Source of the DNA: Mycetohabitans rhizoxinica HKI 454
GTDB lineage: Bacteria; Pseudomonadota; Gammaproteobacteria; Burkholderiales; Burkholderiaceae
Direction of reading: 5' to 3'
Assembly (NCBI RefSeq): GCF_000198775.1
Contig: NC_014723.1
Coordinates: forward strand, 46,881 to 86,817
Length of the DNA: 39,937 bases
In this document: positions 8,374 to 15,103 of the stretch, piece by piece
How the letters are laid out: every line of letters starts with the position of its first letter
Numbering within the stretch: position 1 is the stretch's first letter
Position numbers and translations under genes: made by a program
The notes under the pieces: generated by a model
What the model saw: the letters and a program-made list of their open reading frames with translations, nothing else
What the model was told of the DNA's origin: nothing
Database searches by the model: none

Positions 8374-9013
8374 TGCCGTAGCGGATGGCCAACTTGGTAA
8401 TGTCAGCTTGGCTTTCCACACCTAGTTTGCTTTTTACGCTTTTTAGCAGCGCGCTCACTGTTTTGGTGGATAGATCTATTTGCGCTGATATGTCGGATAG
8501 GGCGGCGCCGTCAGCGGCCAGAGCAAACGTGCGCATTTCCTTCTCGTCCAGCAGCTTATTGGGATCGCGCTCTTTCACTGCTGACCAAGCCAAGAGTTGG
8601 GCAATCTTCGGCGAAAAATATTCTTTTCCCGCGGCCACTGTCCGAATCGCCTCGTTGAGTATTTCGGTACTTTCGTCCTTCCGCACAAAAGCCAACACAC
8701 CAAGCTTATAGGATTTTTCGATGATGTACTGATCATCAAACTGCGAAAAAATGATGATCTTGGCCGACGGCTCGCGGGCCAGTAGCTCCTCGCAGACGTC
8801 CAGCCCGTTTCTTCCGGCATTCTTTCCGCTGAATCGAAGGTCAATCACCAGCACGTCCGGTTTGACCTTCAGATAGCGGTCAACCACACCATCTAGATCG
8901 TAGGCGACCTCGACTACGCTGACACCGTAGTCCTTCAGCACGTCACGGAAGCCGGCCACCAGTAGCTGATGATCGTCCACTAAAAATACGTTGATTCCCA
9001 AGTCGTCACCCAT
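8342..9013 (-). CDS. NarL/FixJ-family response regulator
   Basis: This 223-residue regulator has an N-terminal receiver domain with acidic pocket D13/D14 (VFLVDDHQ), phosphoacceptor D58 (DVLVIDLRFSG), switch residue in IIFSQFDD and conserved Lys in FVRKDES. The C-terminal LuxR-type helix-turn-helix is less canonical: ALSDISAQIDLSTKTVSALL then KSVKSKLGVES. It is convergent with the kinase gene (32-bp overlap), an unusual arrangement for a cognate pair. It faces away from the transfer operon across a 453-bp divergent control region holding 22-bp-phased TTTCCGA repeats. The natural hypothesis is that it controls the transfer operon and itself through those repeats. Start ATG 9013 lacks a strong ribosome site. 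Confidence 0.9.
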   Translation of the reverse strand: MGDDLGINVFLVDDHQLLVAGFRDVLKDYGVSVVEVAYDLDGVVDRYLKVKPDVLVIDLRFSGKNAGRNGLDVCEELLAREPSAKIIIFSQFDDQYIIEKSYKLGVLAFVRKDESTEILNEAIRTVAAGKEYFSPKIAQLLAWSAVKERDPNKLLDEKEMRTFALAADGAALSDISAQIDLSTKTVSALLKSVKSKLGVESQADITKLAIRYGITTTALKMKS

Positions 9014-9466
9014 TGGTCATGTGATCAGGTCGATCCCGAGGGTCAAGCGCTGGTGCTGCCGACACTGCGTCATGTGGTCAGTACGCAGTACATCGGCGAG
9101 GTTCGACGCTTGAACCCGTGTCCTACTCGCGAATTTTGACAGAAATGTGGCGGCAACTTCATCGCGACACACGTTCCGCCCAACGCAACGCGGTGATATG
9201 GATTTGAAGAAGTAGTAAATTTTCCGAAACAATCATTATATTTTTCCGACAATCGGAAGTTAAATTTCCGATGTGGTCTTTCTTTTTCTTCCGTCTTATG
9301 GCAACAATGCCGCGGTGAGTGCAGTCGGGCCGCTTAGCAACTGCACAGTTTTGCATGCCGGTCTGTGCTAAAGCGCCGTCGTCATAGCCGTTGCAGCACA
9401 TAAAGTTAGATTGCTTTCATTGTGGAAGCATAAAACTGTACAAATAGCGCAATCGAAAACCCCTAT
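9014..9466. promoter_or_regulatory. Divergent control region between response regulator and tra operon
   Basis: These 453 bp separate the leftward regulator gene from the rightward tra operon and contain no gene. The centre (9220-9295) holds the phased TTTCCGA array. The DNA around it is AT-rich compared with flanking genes. The first tra gene at 9467 has no clear Shine-Dalgarno sequence. The tra promoter should lie between the array and 9467; I could not place a consensus -35/-10 pair with confidence. Confidence 0.55.
9220..9295 (+). promoter_or_regulatory. Phased TTTCCGA operator array
   Basis: TTTCCGA occurs with its CC pair at 9224, 9246 and 9268, exactly 22 bp apart each time. A weaker CTTCCGT has its CC at 9291, 23 bp further on. 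The middle copy is part of a perfect inverted repeat TTCCGA-CAA-TCGGAA (9244-9258). Sites two helical turns apart lie on one face of the DNA, as expected for an activator binding cooperatively upstream of a promoter. The neighbouring response regulator is the obvious candidate; this is inference. Confidence 0.68.
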
Positions 9467-9964
9467 ATGAATTTCGTTGCACGTACTTTAGCCGTTGCTA
9501 GCCTACTGTTGGTACCAATCGCTGCGTCTGCAACGTGCTGGGAAGATGCGGGGCGGGGGTATGGTATCGACCCCTTGTTGCTCAAGGCGATCGCCTGGAA
9601 AGAGTCGCGCGGCTGGGCCGGCGCGGTCGGTCCTAAGCTGGCGGACGGCAACCGCGCCGTGGGCCTCATGCAGGTCAATACAATTCATTTGCCGACCCTG
9701 ATACGGTTCGGCATCCGTCGCGAGCATCTGTTCGACGCTTGCGTGAGCCAGAAGGTGGGCGCATGGGTGCTAGCCGACTGCATCCAGCGCTTTGGCGCCA
9801 CCTGGAAAGCAGTGGGTTGCTATTACGTTGGCCCCAACTCTCAGAATGTCGCTGCCCAAGTCAGATACGTACGGGACGTACAGCAATTCTACGAAGGCTA
9901 CAGGCGGCAGGCACAGCAATACTCAACCACGCCGGCACAAGTTGCTAGCTACCAAGGGGATTGA
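9467..9964 (+). CDS. Lytic transglycosylase of the transfer operon (VirB1/Orf169-like)
   Basis: This 165-residue enzyme would open peptidoglycan locally for the secretion channel. A signal peptide of about 22 residues (ending IAASA) precedes an SLT-type domain: WEDAGRGYGIDPLLLKAIAW, then KESRGW with catalytic Glu46, and the GLMQVN motif near residue 68. Two further cysteines (DACVSQK and LADCIQRFG) may form a disulfide. It is the first gene of the tra operon and ends 3 bp before the next. Relatives are Orf169 of F, TrwN of R388 and IagB. There is no obvious Shine-Dalgarno, which may keep its level low. Confidence 0.93.
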   Translation: MNFVARTLAVASLLLVPIAASATCWEDAGRGYGIDPLLLKAIAWKESRGWAGAVGPKLADGNRAVGLMQVNTIHLPTLIRFGIRREHLFDACVSQKVGAWVLADCIQRFGATWKAVGCYYVGPNSQNVAAQVRYVRDVQQFYEGYRRQAQQYSTTPAQVASYQGD

Positions 9965-9967
9965 CGC

Positions 9968-10405
9968 ATGGCGTTGCTAGCCAACACGTCTCGTTTTTCT
10001 CTCGTCTTCGCGTTGGCCGCCGCAGGTGTGACTGTCGCCAATGCTCAGTCTGTGAATCAGCTCAGCCCAATCGAGCGCTTGCCAGATGTCGTGCAATTTG
10101 GCGTGCCGCGCGACGCCAAGTTCGTCTTTTGTGACGGCGAGGACTGTCCCGAGCGTTCGATCAAACATCTGCACATTCCGCCACCGCCACTGCCCATGCC
10201 GCAACCGCAGTCTGTCCAAATGCTAACCGAACTTTCGCGCGGAAGTCGAGCCAGTCAAGCTGGAACCTGTGAAACGCAAGCCAAAGCGCAGAAGGTCAAC
10301 GTTGAAGTACGAATGCAAACCCGCCCCTACGAAGTGATCGGTTTCGCCGTCTTTGCATACTCCCAGCGCAAGGCCCCAAAGTACAGGGAATCCTACTTTT
10401 CATAG
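9968..10405 (+). CDS. Small exported protein, second gene of tra operon; probable frameshift
   Basis: A signal peptide of about 26 residues (SLVFALAAAGVTVANAQS) is followed by a compact cysteine-bearing domain (IERLPDVVQFGVPRDAKFVF then CDGEDCPERS) and a proline-rich linker. After residue about 88 the listed frame loses sense. The +1 frame from 10239 instead reads AEVEPVKLEPVKRKPKRRRS, then TLKYECKPAPTK, and stops at 10337. Removing one T from CTTT near 10234 would give a 122-residue protein with a Pro/Lys-rich spacer and a C-terminal cysteine, which looks more natural than the 145-residue open frame. I know no function; position and export suggest an envelope accessory of the pilus system. 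Confidence 0.7.
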   Translation: MALLANTSRFSLVFALAAAGVTVANAQSVNQLSPIERLPDVVQFGVPRDAKFVFCDGEDCPERSIKHLHIPPPPLPMPQPQSVQMLTELSRGSRASQAGTCETQAKAQKVNVEVRMQTRPYEVIGFAVFAYSQRKAPKYRESYFS

Positions 10406-10422
10406 AAAGGAGTGCTTTTCAA

Positions 10423-10755
10423 ATGACCGTAATGCAAGCAATAAGCGCGCGCGACAGCAATGCTCAGCGGTGGCTCAGAACGCTGATAGAGGTAGGCATC
10501 GTCATGGTTTTGATGACGCTTGTCTCCAGCGTCTATGCTAGCGACGGTACGGAGTTCGACGCAGCAGTGACGCAGTGGGAAAGGTGGGTCAAGGGCAACC
10601 TGGGCAGGCTGGCAGCCTTTATCGCTATCGGCGTTGGTTCAGTCATGGCCGCTGTCAGGAAGGACTGGAGTTGGTTTTTCGGTGGCGTTGTGTTGTCGAT
10701 GGGGGTCGGTGTGGCCGTCGGCATCGTCAACGCCAGCTTTACGGCAATCATCTAA
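10423..10755 (+). CDS. traA: F-type conjugative pilin (TraA-like)
   Basis: This 110-residue precursor has a long leader of about 39 residues with a hydrophobic core (EVGIVMVLMTLVSSVYA), then about 71 mature residues beginning SDGTEFDAAV, close to the 70 residues of F pilin. The mature part has two hydrophobic helices (LAAFIAIGVGSVMAAV and FFGGVVLSMGVGVAVGIV) joined by a short basic loop (RKDWSW), the F-pilin fold. A strong AAAGGAG at about 10405 and a position just before traL fit the pilin role. A TraF-type signal peptidase occurs later in the same operon and may process it. Identification rests on topology and position. Confidence 0.82.
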   Translation: MTVMQAISARDSNAQRWLRTLIEVGIVMVLMTLVSSVYASDGTEFDAAVTQWERWVKGNLGRLAAFIAIGVGSVMAAVRKDWSWFFGGVVLSMGVGVAVGIVNASFTAII

Positions 10756-10770
10756 AGGTGCAGGGTGGCT

Positions 10771-11064
10771 ATGTCAGAAAGAACCGATCTTTCCCACTAC
10801 ATCCCGAGGCGTTTGGACGATGCCCCCAAGTTCCTATTCTGGGAGTTGGACATTGCTGGCATTGGCTTAATGGGTGTCTTGGCAGGCATTGCCACGGGCT
10901 TTCCCATTCTTGGTCTGGGTCTTGGAGTTGCAACTGCGTTTTTCTACAGCAAGCTTAAGACAGGCAAGCACCCGGGCATAGCCACCCACCTCTTGTACTG
11001 GTTCACCGGGTTCCCGCAGCCCAAGGAGCTGCCGGGTAGCCATATCCGAGAACTCAACGGATAG
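10771..11064 (+). CDS. traL: Conjugal transfer protein TraL
   Basis: TraL is a small inner-membrane component of the F-type system, related to VirB3, needed for pilus assembly. The protein is about 97 residues with the family opening YIPRRLDDAPKFLFWELD, then two membrane helices (IAGIGLMGVLAGIATGF and GLGLGVATAFFYS) and the tail LLYWFTGFP. ATG 10771 is preferred over GTG 10765 because of spacing from the AGGTG at 10756-10760 and because family members start just before YIPR. It lies between pilin and traE as in F (A-L-E-K-B). Confidence 0.93.
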   Translation: MSERTDLSHYIPRRLDDAPKFLFWELDIAGIGLMGVLAGIATGFPILGLGLGVATAFFYSKLKTGKHPGIATHLLYWFTGFPQPKELPGSHIRELNG

Positions 11065-11077
11065 GAACAAGTGTGCC

Positions 11078-11665
11078 ATGTCGCCAGAAAAAGCCAACAA
11101 CGAGCGAGATTGGCTGAAATCGCAAGTGCGTTTTCATCGTGCGTTGAACGTCGGCTTGCTTGCCGCCCTGTTGATGGGAGTGATCTTGCTGGGTTTCGTC
11201 GTTTTGCGCGATACCACCAAGATCGTGCCACCTGAGGTGAAGCGCCCTTACGAAATCAGCTCGAACTACGCCAACAAGGACTACCTGCTGGACATGGCCG
11301 ACTATGTGCTGGCCCAGGTGCTGACCGTCACGCCAGACAACGTTGACTACAACGTCAAGACCATCCTGCGCATGGCTCACCCGGATGGCTACGGTGCGCT
11401 CAAAGCGTCGCTGGAGGCCGCGGCGCTTCGCATGAGGCATGAGCGGGTCACCACGATTTGGGTGCCGCGCAAAGAGGAGGTGAACGAGCAGGATCTGCGC
11501 GTCAAGGTCAGCGGCAGGTTGAAGACCTACATCGCCGACAAGCTTACTTCCGAGCGTGACAAAGATTACCTTGTTGAATTTAACGTAACGGTCTCGGGGC
11601 GTCTGTATGTATCCAAAATTGAAGAAATCGTTAAGCGCGATCCTTCTAAGCCTACTGGTACTTGA
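11078..11665 (+). CDS. traE: Conjugal transfer protein TraE (VirB8-like)
   Basis: TraE is the F-type relative of VirB8, a bitopic inner-membrane protein with a periplasmic domain that nucleates channel assembly. This 195-residue protein has one membrane segment (about residues 24-46, LNVGLLAALLMGVILLGFVV), followed by a periplasmic region with RPYEISSNYANKDYLLDMAD near residues 55-75, as in the family. The gene overlaps traK by 59 bp, so the end of traE contains the start and signal-peptide region of traK. Confidence 0.94.
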   Translation: MSPEKANNERDWLKSQVRFHRALNVGLLAALLMGVILLGFVVLRDTTKIVPPEVKRPYEISSNYANKDYLLDMADYVLAQVLTVTPDNVDYNVKTILRMAHPDGYGALKASLEAAALRMRHERVTTIWVPRKEEVNEQDLRVKVSGRLKTYIADKLTSERDKDYLVEFNVTVSGRLYVSKIEEIVKRDPSKPTGT

Positions 11666-12338
11666 AGCACGTGCAACGCAGATCGTTGACAACGCCGACC
11701 GAGGCCACGTTCAGGTCAATATCTCGGCCCACGAACAGAACCGCCTGGCCATCGAGGGACGCCGCATTGCTAACGTCGTGCCTTCGGCCAAGGGCGTGCT
11801 GACGTACGAGAAAGACGAAGCGCTTGGTGCACTATATTTCGCCCTGGCCAGCGACAGCATGAACCACGGCACTGTCACGCTGTTCGTCTCCGACGAAAAG
11901 GGCATGACCTACAAGCTGATTCTGGTGCCACGCCCGGTCGCCGGAGAGGAAATCATTCTGCGGCCGCCGAGCGAGAAGGTGGCCCTTTCGAGCCGTGCGG
12001 CATCGGGCAACCGCGCGTTATCGTACCAACGCCACATCAAAGACCTGATGCTGGTGATGGCTGATGAGTCGCAGCAGGCGAGCGTGGATGTCATCACGGT
12101 GAACAAGGAGGTGCCGCTGTGGAAGGAAGGCCACCTGGTTTTGGAGGACAAGTACATTGACGATGACATGGTGGGTGAGAAATACCGCCTAACCAACGTG
12201 TCCCCTTCCGACATGCTGTTGGTCGAACAGGAGTTGTACCGGCGTGGCGTGCGCGCAGTCGCCATCGAGCATCAGACGTTGCCACCGGGGGAATCGACAA
12301 ACATCTTCATTGTGCGAGAGCGCAAAGACAATGATTGA
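11607..12338 (+). CDS. traK: Conjugal transfer protein TraK (VirB9-like secretin)
   Basis: TraK forms, with TraV and TraB, the outer-membrane core of the F-type channel. The 243-residue protein begins with a signal peptide (KKSLSAILLSLLVLEARA, cut near residue 23), which supports ATG 11607 although it lies 59 bp inside traE. The middle contains beta-rich sequence (GALYFALASDSMNHGTVTLF) and the C-terminal part has YRLTNVSPSDMLLVEQELY, typical of TraK. It ends 8 bp into traB. The long overlap suggests its translation depends on traE being translated. Confidence 0.93.
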   Translation: MYPKLKKSLSAILLSLLVLEARATQIVDNADRGHVQVNISAHEQNRLAIEGRRIANVVPSAKGVLTYEKDEALGALYFALASDSMNHGTVTLFVSDEKGMTYKLILVPRPVAGEEIILRPPSEKVALSSRAASGNRALSYQRHIKDLMLVMADESQQASVDVITVNKEVPLWKEGHLVLEDKYIDDDMVGEKYRLTNVSPSDMLLVEQELYRRGVRAVAIEHQTLPPGESTNIFIVRERKDND

Positions 12339-13671
12339 TCCGAATTCCCAAATCAAGAAGCGCCAGATGCTGCTAACCGGTAGTGCTGTGGCTGGCATCA
12401 TCGTGCTGATCGGCGCTGGCATGTTCCTGTTTGACAGCGGTCCGACCCACCACCGAGAAAAGCCCAAGACCGTCTCCATCACCGCGCCCGGCACGGTGGA
12501 CGACAAGGACGCTTGGCGTGCTCAGCAGGCAGCGGCCGAAAAGGCGAATTCTACTCGCATTGACGAGGTAAAGGCTCAACTCACGGCGCAGGAAGAAGCC
12601 AACAAGCGGCTCGCCCAGGCGCTGGAAGAGCTAAAGGCAGGCAAGGCGGCTGACGCCGGCGCAAGCTCACTGGCTGCCGATGTTTCCGTGCTCGACAAGC
12701 CACTGCCTACCAGACATACCGGCGCCGGTCAGCGCGTATTGAACTCTCCGACCGGCAACAGTGAATCCGGCATATTGAACCAGCCGCTCAACTCTGCGCC
12801 CGAGCCGCCTAAGCGCGAATTGGAGATGATTACCTTCGGCTTGCCGGGCGGCAAGGTCGGCATGGATGGTCTGCGCGCCGGTGCGGCAGACGGGAACGCG
12901 GAAGGGGGCGGCTTCCGGAGCAACGAGAAAGCTACGCGGTTTGGGACGGCAAAAGGGGCCGTCGAGGCCAAGCGTGCTCCTATAGATTTCATCCCTGCTG
13001 GCTCTTTCGTTAGGGTAGCGATGCTCAACGGCGTGGATGCGCCCACTGGCGGCCAGGCGCAAAGCAACCCGTTACCGGTGGCCTTTCACGTAATTGACGT
13101 GGCTAATCTGGCCAATAAGCACAAGCTTGACATTAAGGACTGTCGGTTCATCGCCGCAGCGTGGGGCGACCTCTCCTCCGAACGGATGATGGGCCGCACC
13201 GAAACGCTGAGCTGCATTATCAACGGCGAGACGGTCGAGATGCCCGTCAAGGGCCAAGTGATCGGTGAAGACGGCAAGACTGGCGTGCGTGGCCGCCTCG
13301 TCACCAAGCAGGGCCAGCTGCTCGCTAACGCGCTCTTTGCCGGCACGCTGTCTGGCATTGGTCAGGCGATTCAGCAGTCTTCTTCCATCGTGAATTCCGG
13401 TGCTGGTGGAATGACGCAGATAGTCGACCCGGACAAGGTGGCTCAAGCCGGCCTCGGCGGTGGTTTGGGTAGCGCCTCCAACATGCTTGCACAGTACTAC
13501 CTTAAGGCCGCGGACAAGCTGTTTCCTGTCATTGAAACGGACGGTGGCCGTACTGTCGAAATTCTCATCACTAAAGGTGCCGTGTATGACGGCAAGGCGC
13601 TTGCCAAGGAGGAATACCGGGGGTTGCTCAAACGCTCCAGTACCCGCAACAGGAGTTATCAAGATGACTAA
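12331..13671 (+). CDS. traB: Conjugal transfer protein TraB (VirB10-like)
   Basis: TraB spans the envelope, linking the inner-membrane motor to the outer-membrane core. ATG 12331 is chosen because the family begins with a short cytoplasmic tail and one membrane helix (LLTGSAVAGIIVLIGAGMFL). This is followed by a coiled coil (VKAQLTAQEEANKRLAQALE), a Pro/Gly-rich periplasmic linker and the C-terminal TrbI/VirB10 beta-barrel domain from about residue 215 (IDFIPAGSFVRVAMLNGVDA). The product is 446 residues, close to F TraB (475). It overlaps both neighbours by 8 bp, so translation is coupled through K-B-dsbC. Confidence 0.94.
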   Translation: MIDPNSQIKKRQMLLTGSAVAGIIVLIGAGMFLFDSGPTHHREKPKTVSITAPGTVDDKDAWRAQQAAAEKANSTRIDEVKAQLTAQEEANKRLAQALEELKAGKAADAGASSLAADVSVLDKPLPTRHTGAGQRVLNSPTGNSESGILNQPLNSAPEPPKRELEMITFGLPGGKVGMDGLRAGAADGNAEGGGFRSNEKATRFGTAKGAVEAKRAPIDFIPAGSFVRVAMLNGVDAPTGGQAQSNPLPVAFHVIDVANLANKHKLDIKDCRFIAAAWGDLSSERMMGRTETLSCIINGETVEMPVKGQVIGEDGKTGVRGRLVTKQGQLLANALFAGTLSGIGQAIQQSSSIVNSGAGGMTQIVDPDKVAQAGLGGGLGSASNMLAQYYLKAADKLFPVIETDGGRTVEILITKGAVYDGKALAKEEYRGLLKRSSTRNRSYQDD

Positions 13672-14404
13672 GCGCGCATTGATTTTTGCGTTGGCCACCG
13701 CGCTCGCCGTTCCCGCTTTTGCCAACGAGCAAGCGCCAGCGTATATCGTAGACAAGTTCAAGGCCATGTACCCAAAAACGACTTTCAATGAAGTTCGCAA
13801 GTCAAAAGTCTTGGGCCTCTACGAAGTGGTGATGGGCGAGAACATTGCCTACACTGATGAGTCTGGCCGCTTCTTCCTCTTTGGGCATCTGTTCGACATG
13901 CAGGAGCAGGTGGACTTAACCGCTTCGCGCCAGCGCGAGGCCAAGAACACAGAGTTTCCCACGCAACACCTAGCCAACGCCATCAAGTCCGTGAAAGGCG
14001 ACGGCAGCCGTGTGTTCGCCGTCTTCAGCGACCCCGATTGCCCATATTGCAAACAACTGGAAGGCGAGCTTGCGCATCTGGATAACGTGACCATTTACAC
14101 CTTCCTTTACCCATTGGAGTCCCTGCACCCGCAGGCCAAGACGAAGGCGGTTAGCGTTTGGTGCGCGCCCGACCATGGCAAGGCATGGAGCGAACTCATG
14201 TTGGCCGGCAAGAAGCCAAAGCTGGTGGCGTGCAACAATCCGGTCAATGACAACCTGGTGCTTGGCTCGAAGCTCGGCGTAGTCGGTACCCCGACGCTGA
14301 TTGCCGCCGATGGGCGCGTGATGCTTGGCTTTGCGCCGGCCGAAAAGCTTGACCGATGGCTAGACGACGGCAAGCCAGTGGCTCAGCAAGGAGCGGTCCA
14401 ATGA
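13664..14404 (+). CDS. DsbC-like periplasmic disulfide isomerase
   Basis: This 246-residue protein would correct disulfide bonds in periplasmic Tra proteins. It has a 20-residue signal peptide (LIFALATALAVPAFA), an N-terminal dimerisation-like region, then a thioredoxin fold with active site FSDPDCPYCKQLE (Cys126, Cys129) and the cis-Pro loop GTPTLI. ATG 13664 follows AGGAG at 13651-13655. It overlaps traB by 8 bp and traV by 4 bp. F-type systems often carry TrbB or DsbC-like proteins to mature TraU, TraN and TraH, all cysteine-rich here. The substrates are inferred from co-location. Confidence 0.92.
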   Translation: MTKRALIFALATALAVPAFANEQAPAYIVDKFKAMYPKTTFNEVRKSKVLGLYEVVMGENIAYTDESGRFFLFGHLFDMQEQVDLTASRQREAKNTEFPTQHLANAIKSVKGDGSRVFAVFSDPDCPYCKQLEGELAHLDNVTIYTFLYPLESLHPQAKTKAVSVWCAPDHGKAWSELMLAGKKPKLVACNNPVNDNLVLGSKLGVVGTPTLIAADGRVMLGFAPAEKLDRWLDDGKPVAQQGAVQ

Positions 14405-15054
14405 AGCCTGTGGTGAAGACGAGAGCAATGGCCTTGAGCCTGGGGGCTATGCTGGCTCTGTGCGGTTGCGTCAGCATGTCTGGCCTCGATGCGAAATCTA
14501 ACTTTGCGTGCAAGGTGCCAGATGGAATTTTTTGTGAGTCCATGAGCGGCATCTATGCCAATGCCCAGGCAAACGACCTGCCTGGCCAGCGCATGGACCA
14601 GCGTGCGAAAACTGATCCTTTGATTGCGCTTTCGCAGGCGAAAGGCGTGTTGACCAAGCCGCTCTACAGTGGCACACCGATCCGTAGTGCGCCGCGGCTG
14701 CTGCGCGTGTGGTTTTCTCCTTGGGAGGACTCGGACGGTGATTTGCACGACCAGAGCTACGTTTACTTACAAGTCGATTCAGGCCGCTGGTTAATCGAAC
14801 ACAATCAGCGTCGCATCCAGGACGCCTACCGTCCGGTACGCGCGCCGGCCAGCGCCACCATGTCGCAATCGCCCGGCGCAGCGCAAGACTGCCAAGCCTG
14901 CCAGGATCAACAGTATGGCCAAGCTGCTGTCCAGGGCGGTGAAGCGGAAGAAGTAGTAATCGGTGTGCGTCAGGACCGCATGAGCGACGCCCAAGCTGCG
15001 CAATTCTTGGACGGCGTGCTAACGCCTGGCGACGTAGCGCCACAGGCCAAATAG
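14401..15054 (+). CDS. traV: Conjugal transfer lipoprotein TraV
   Basis: TraV is the outer-membrane lipoprotein of the core complex, the counterpart of VirB7. ATG 14401 overlaps the previous stop (ATGA). The leader MALSLGAMLALCGC carries a lipobox at L-C-G-C; the family sequence MSGLDAKSNFACKVPDGIFC follows, with the conserved cysteines, and MSGIYANA. The middle has APRLLRVWFSPWEDSDGDLH, typical of F-type TraV. At 217 residues it is a little longer than F TraV (171); the Gln/Ala-rich C-terminal tail with a CQACQ motif is the extra part. Confidence 0.93.
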   Translation: MKPVVKTRAMALSLGAMLALCGCVSMSGLDAKSNFACKVPDGIFCESMSGIYANAQANDLPGQRMDQRAKTDPLIALSQAKGVLTKPLYSGTPIRSAPRLLRVWFSPWEDSDGDLHDQSYVYLQVDSGRWLIEHNQRRIQDAYRPVRAPASATMSQSPGAAQDCQACQDQQYGQAAVQGGEAEEVVIGVRQDRMSDAQAAQFLDGVLTPGDVAPQAK

Positions 15055-15103
15055 GGCCCCTTCAGAGCATGCCGGCACGAGAAACCATTACGGAGGCCAA
15101 CGA

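Noticed and set aside
9410..9466. Consensus promoter for the tra operon just before 9467
   Set aside because: TTGCTT and TAAAAC-like boxes can be picked out, but the spacing is too short; I could not support one choice.
12244..12330. Longer TraB start at 12244
   Set aside because: It lies inside traK, gives sequence unlike any TraB start, and the 8-bp overlap at 12331 gives the expected cytoplasmic tail and membrane helix.
13072..13800. A 242-codon minus-strand frame over traB and the dsbC-like gene
   Set aside because: It lies wholly opposite well-identified genes and has no ribosome site or recognisable domain.
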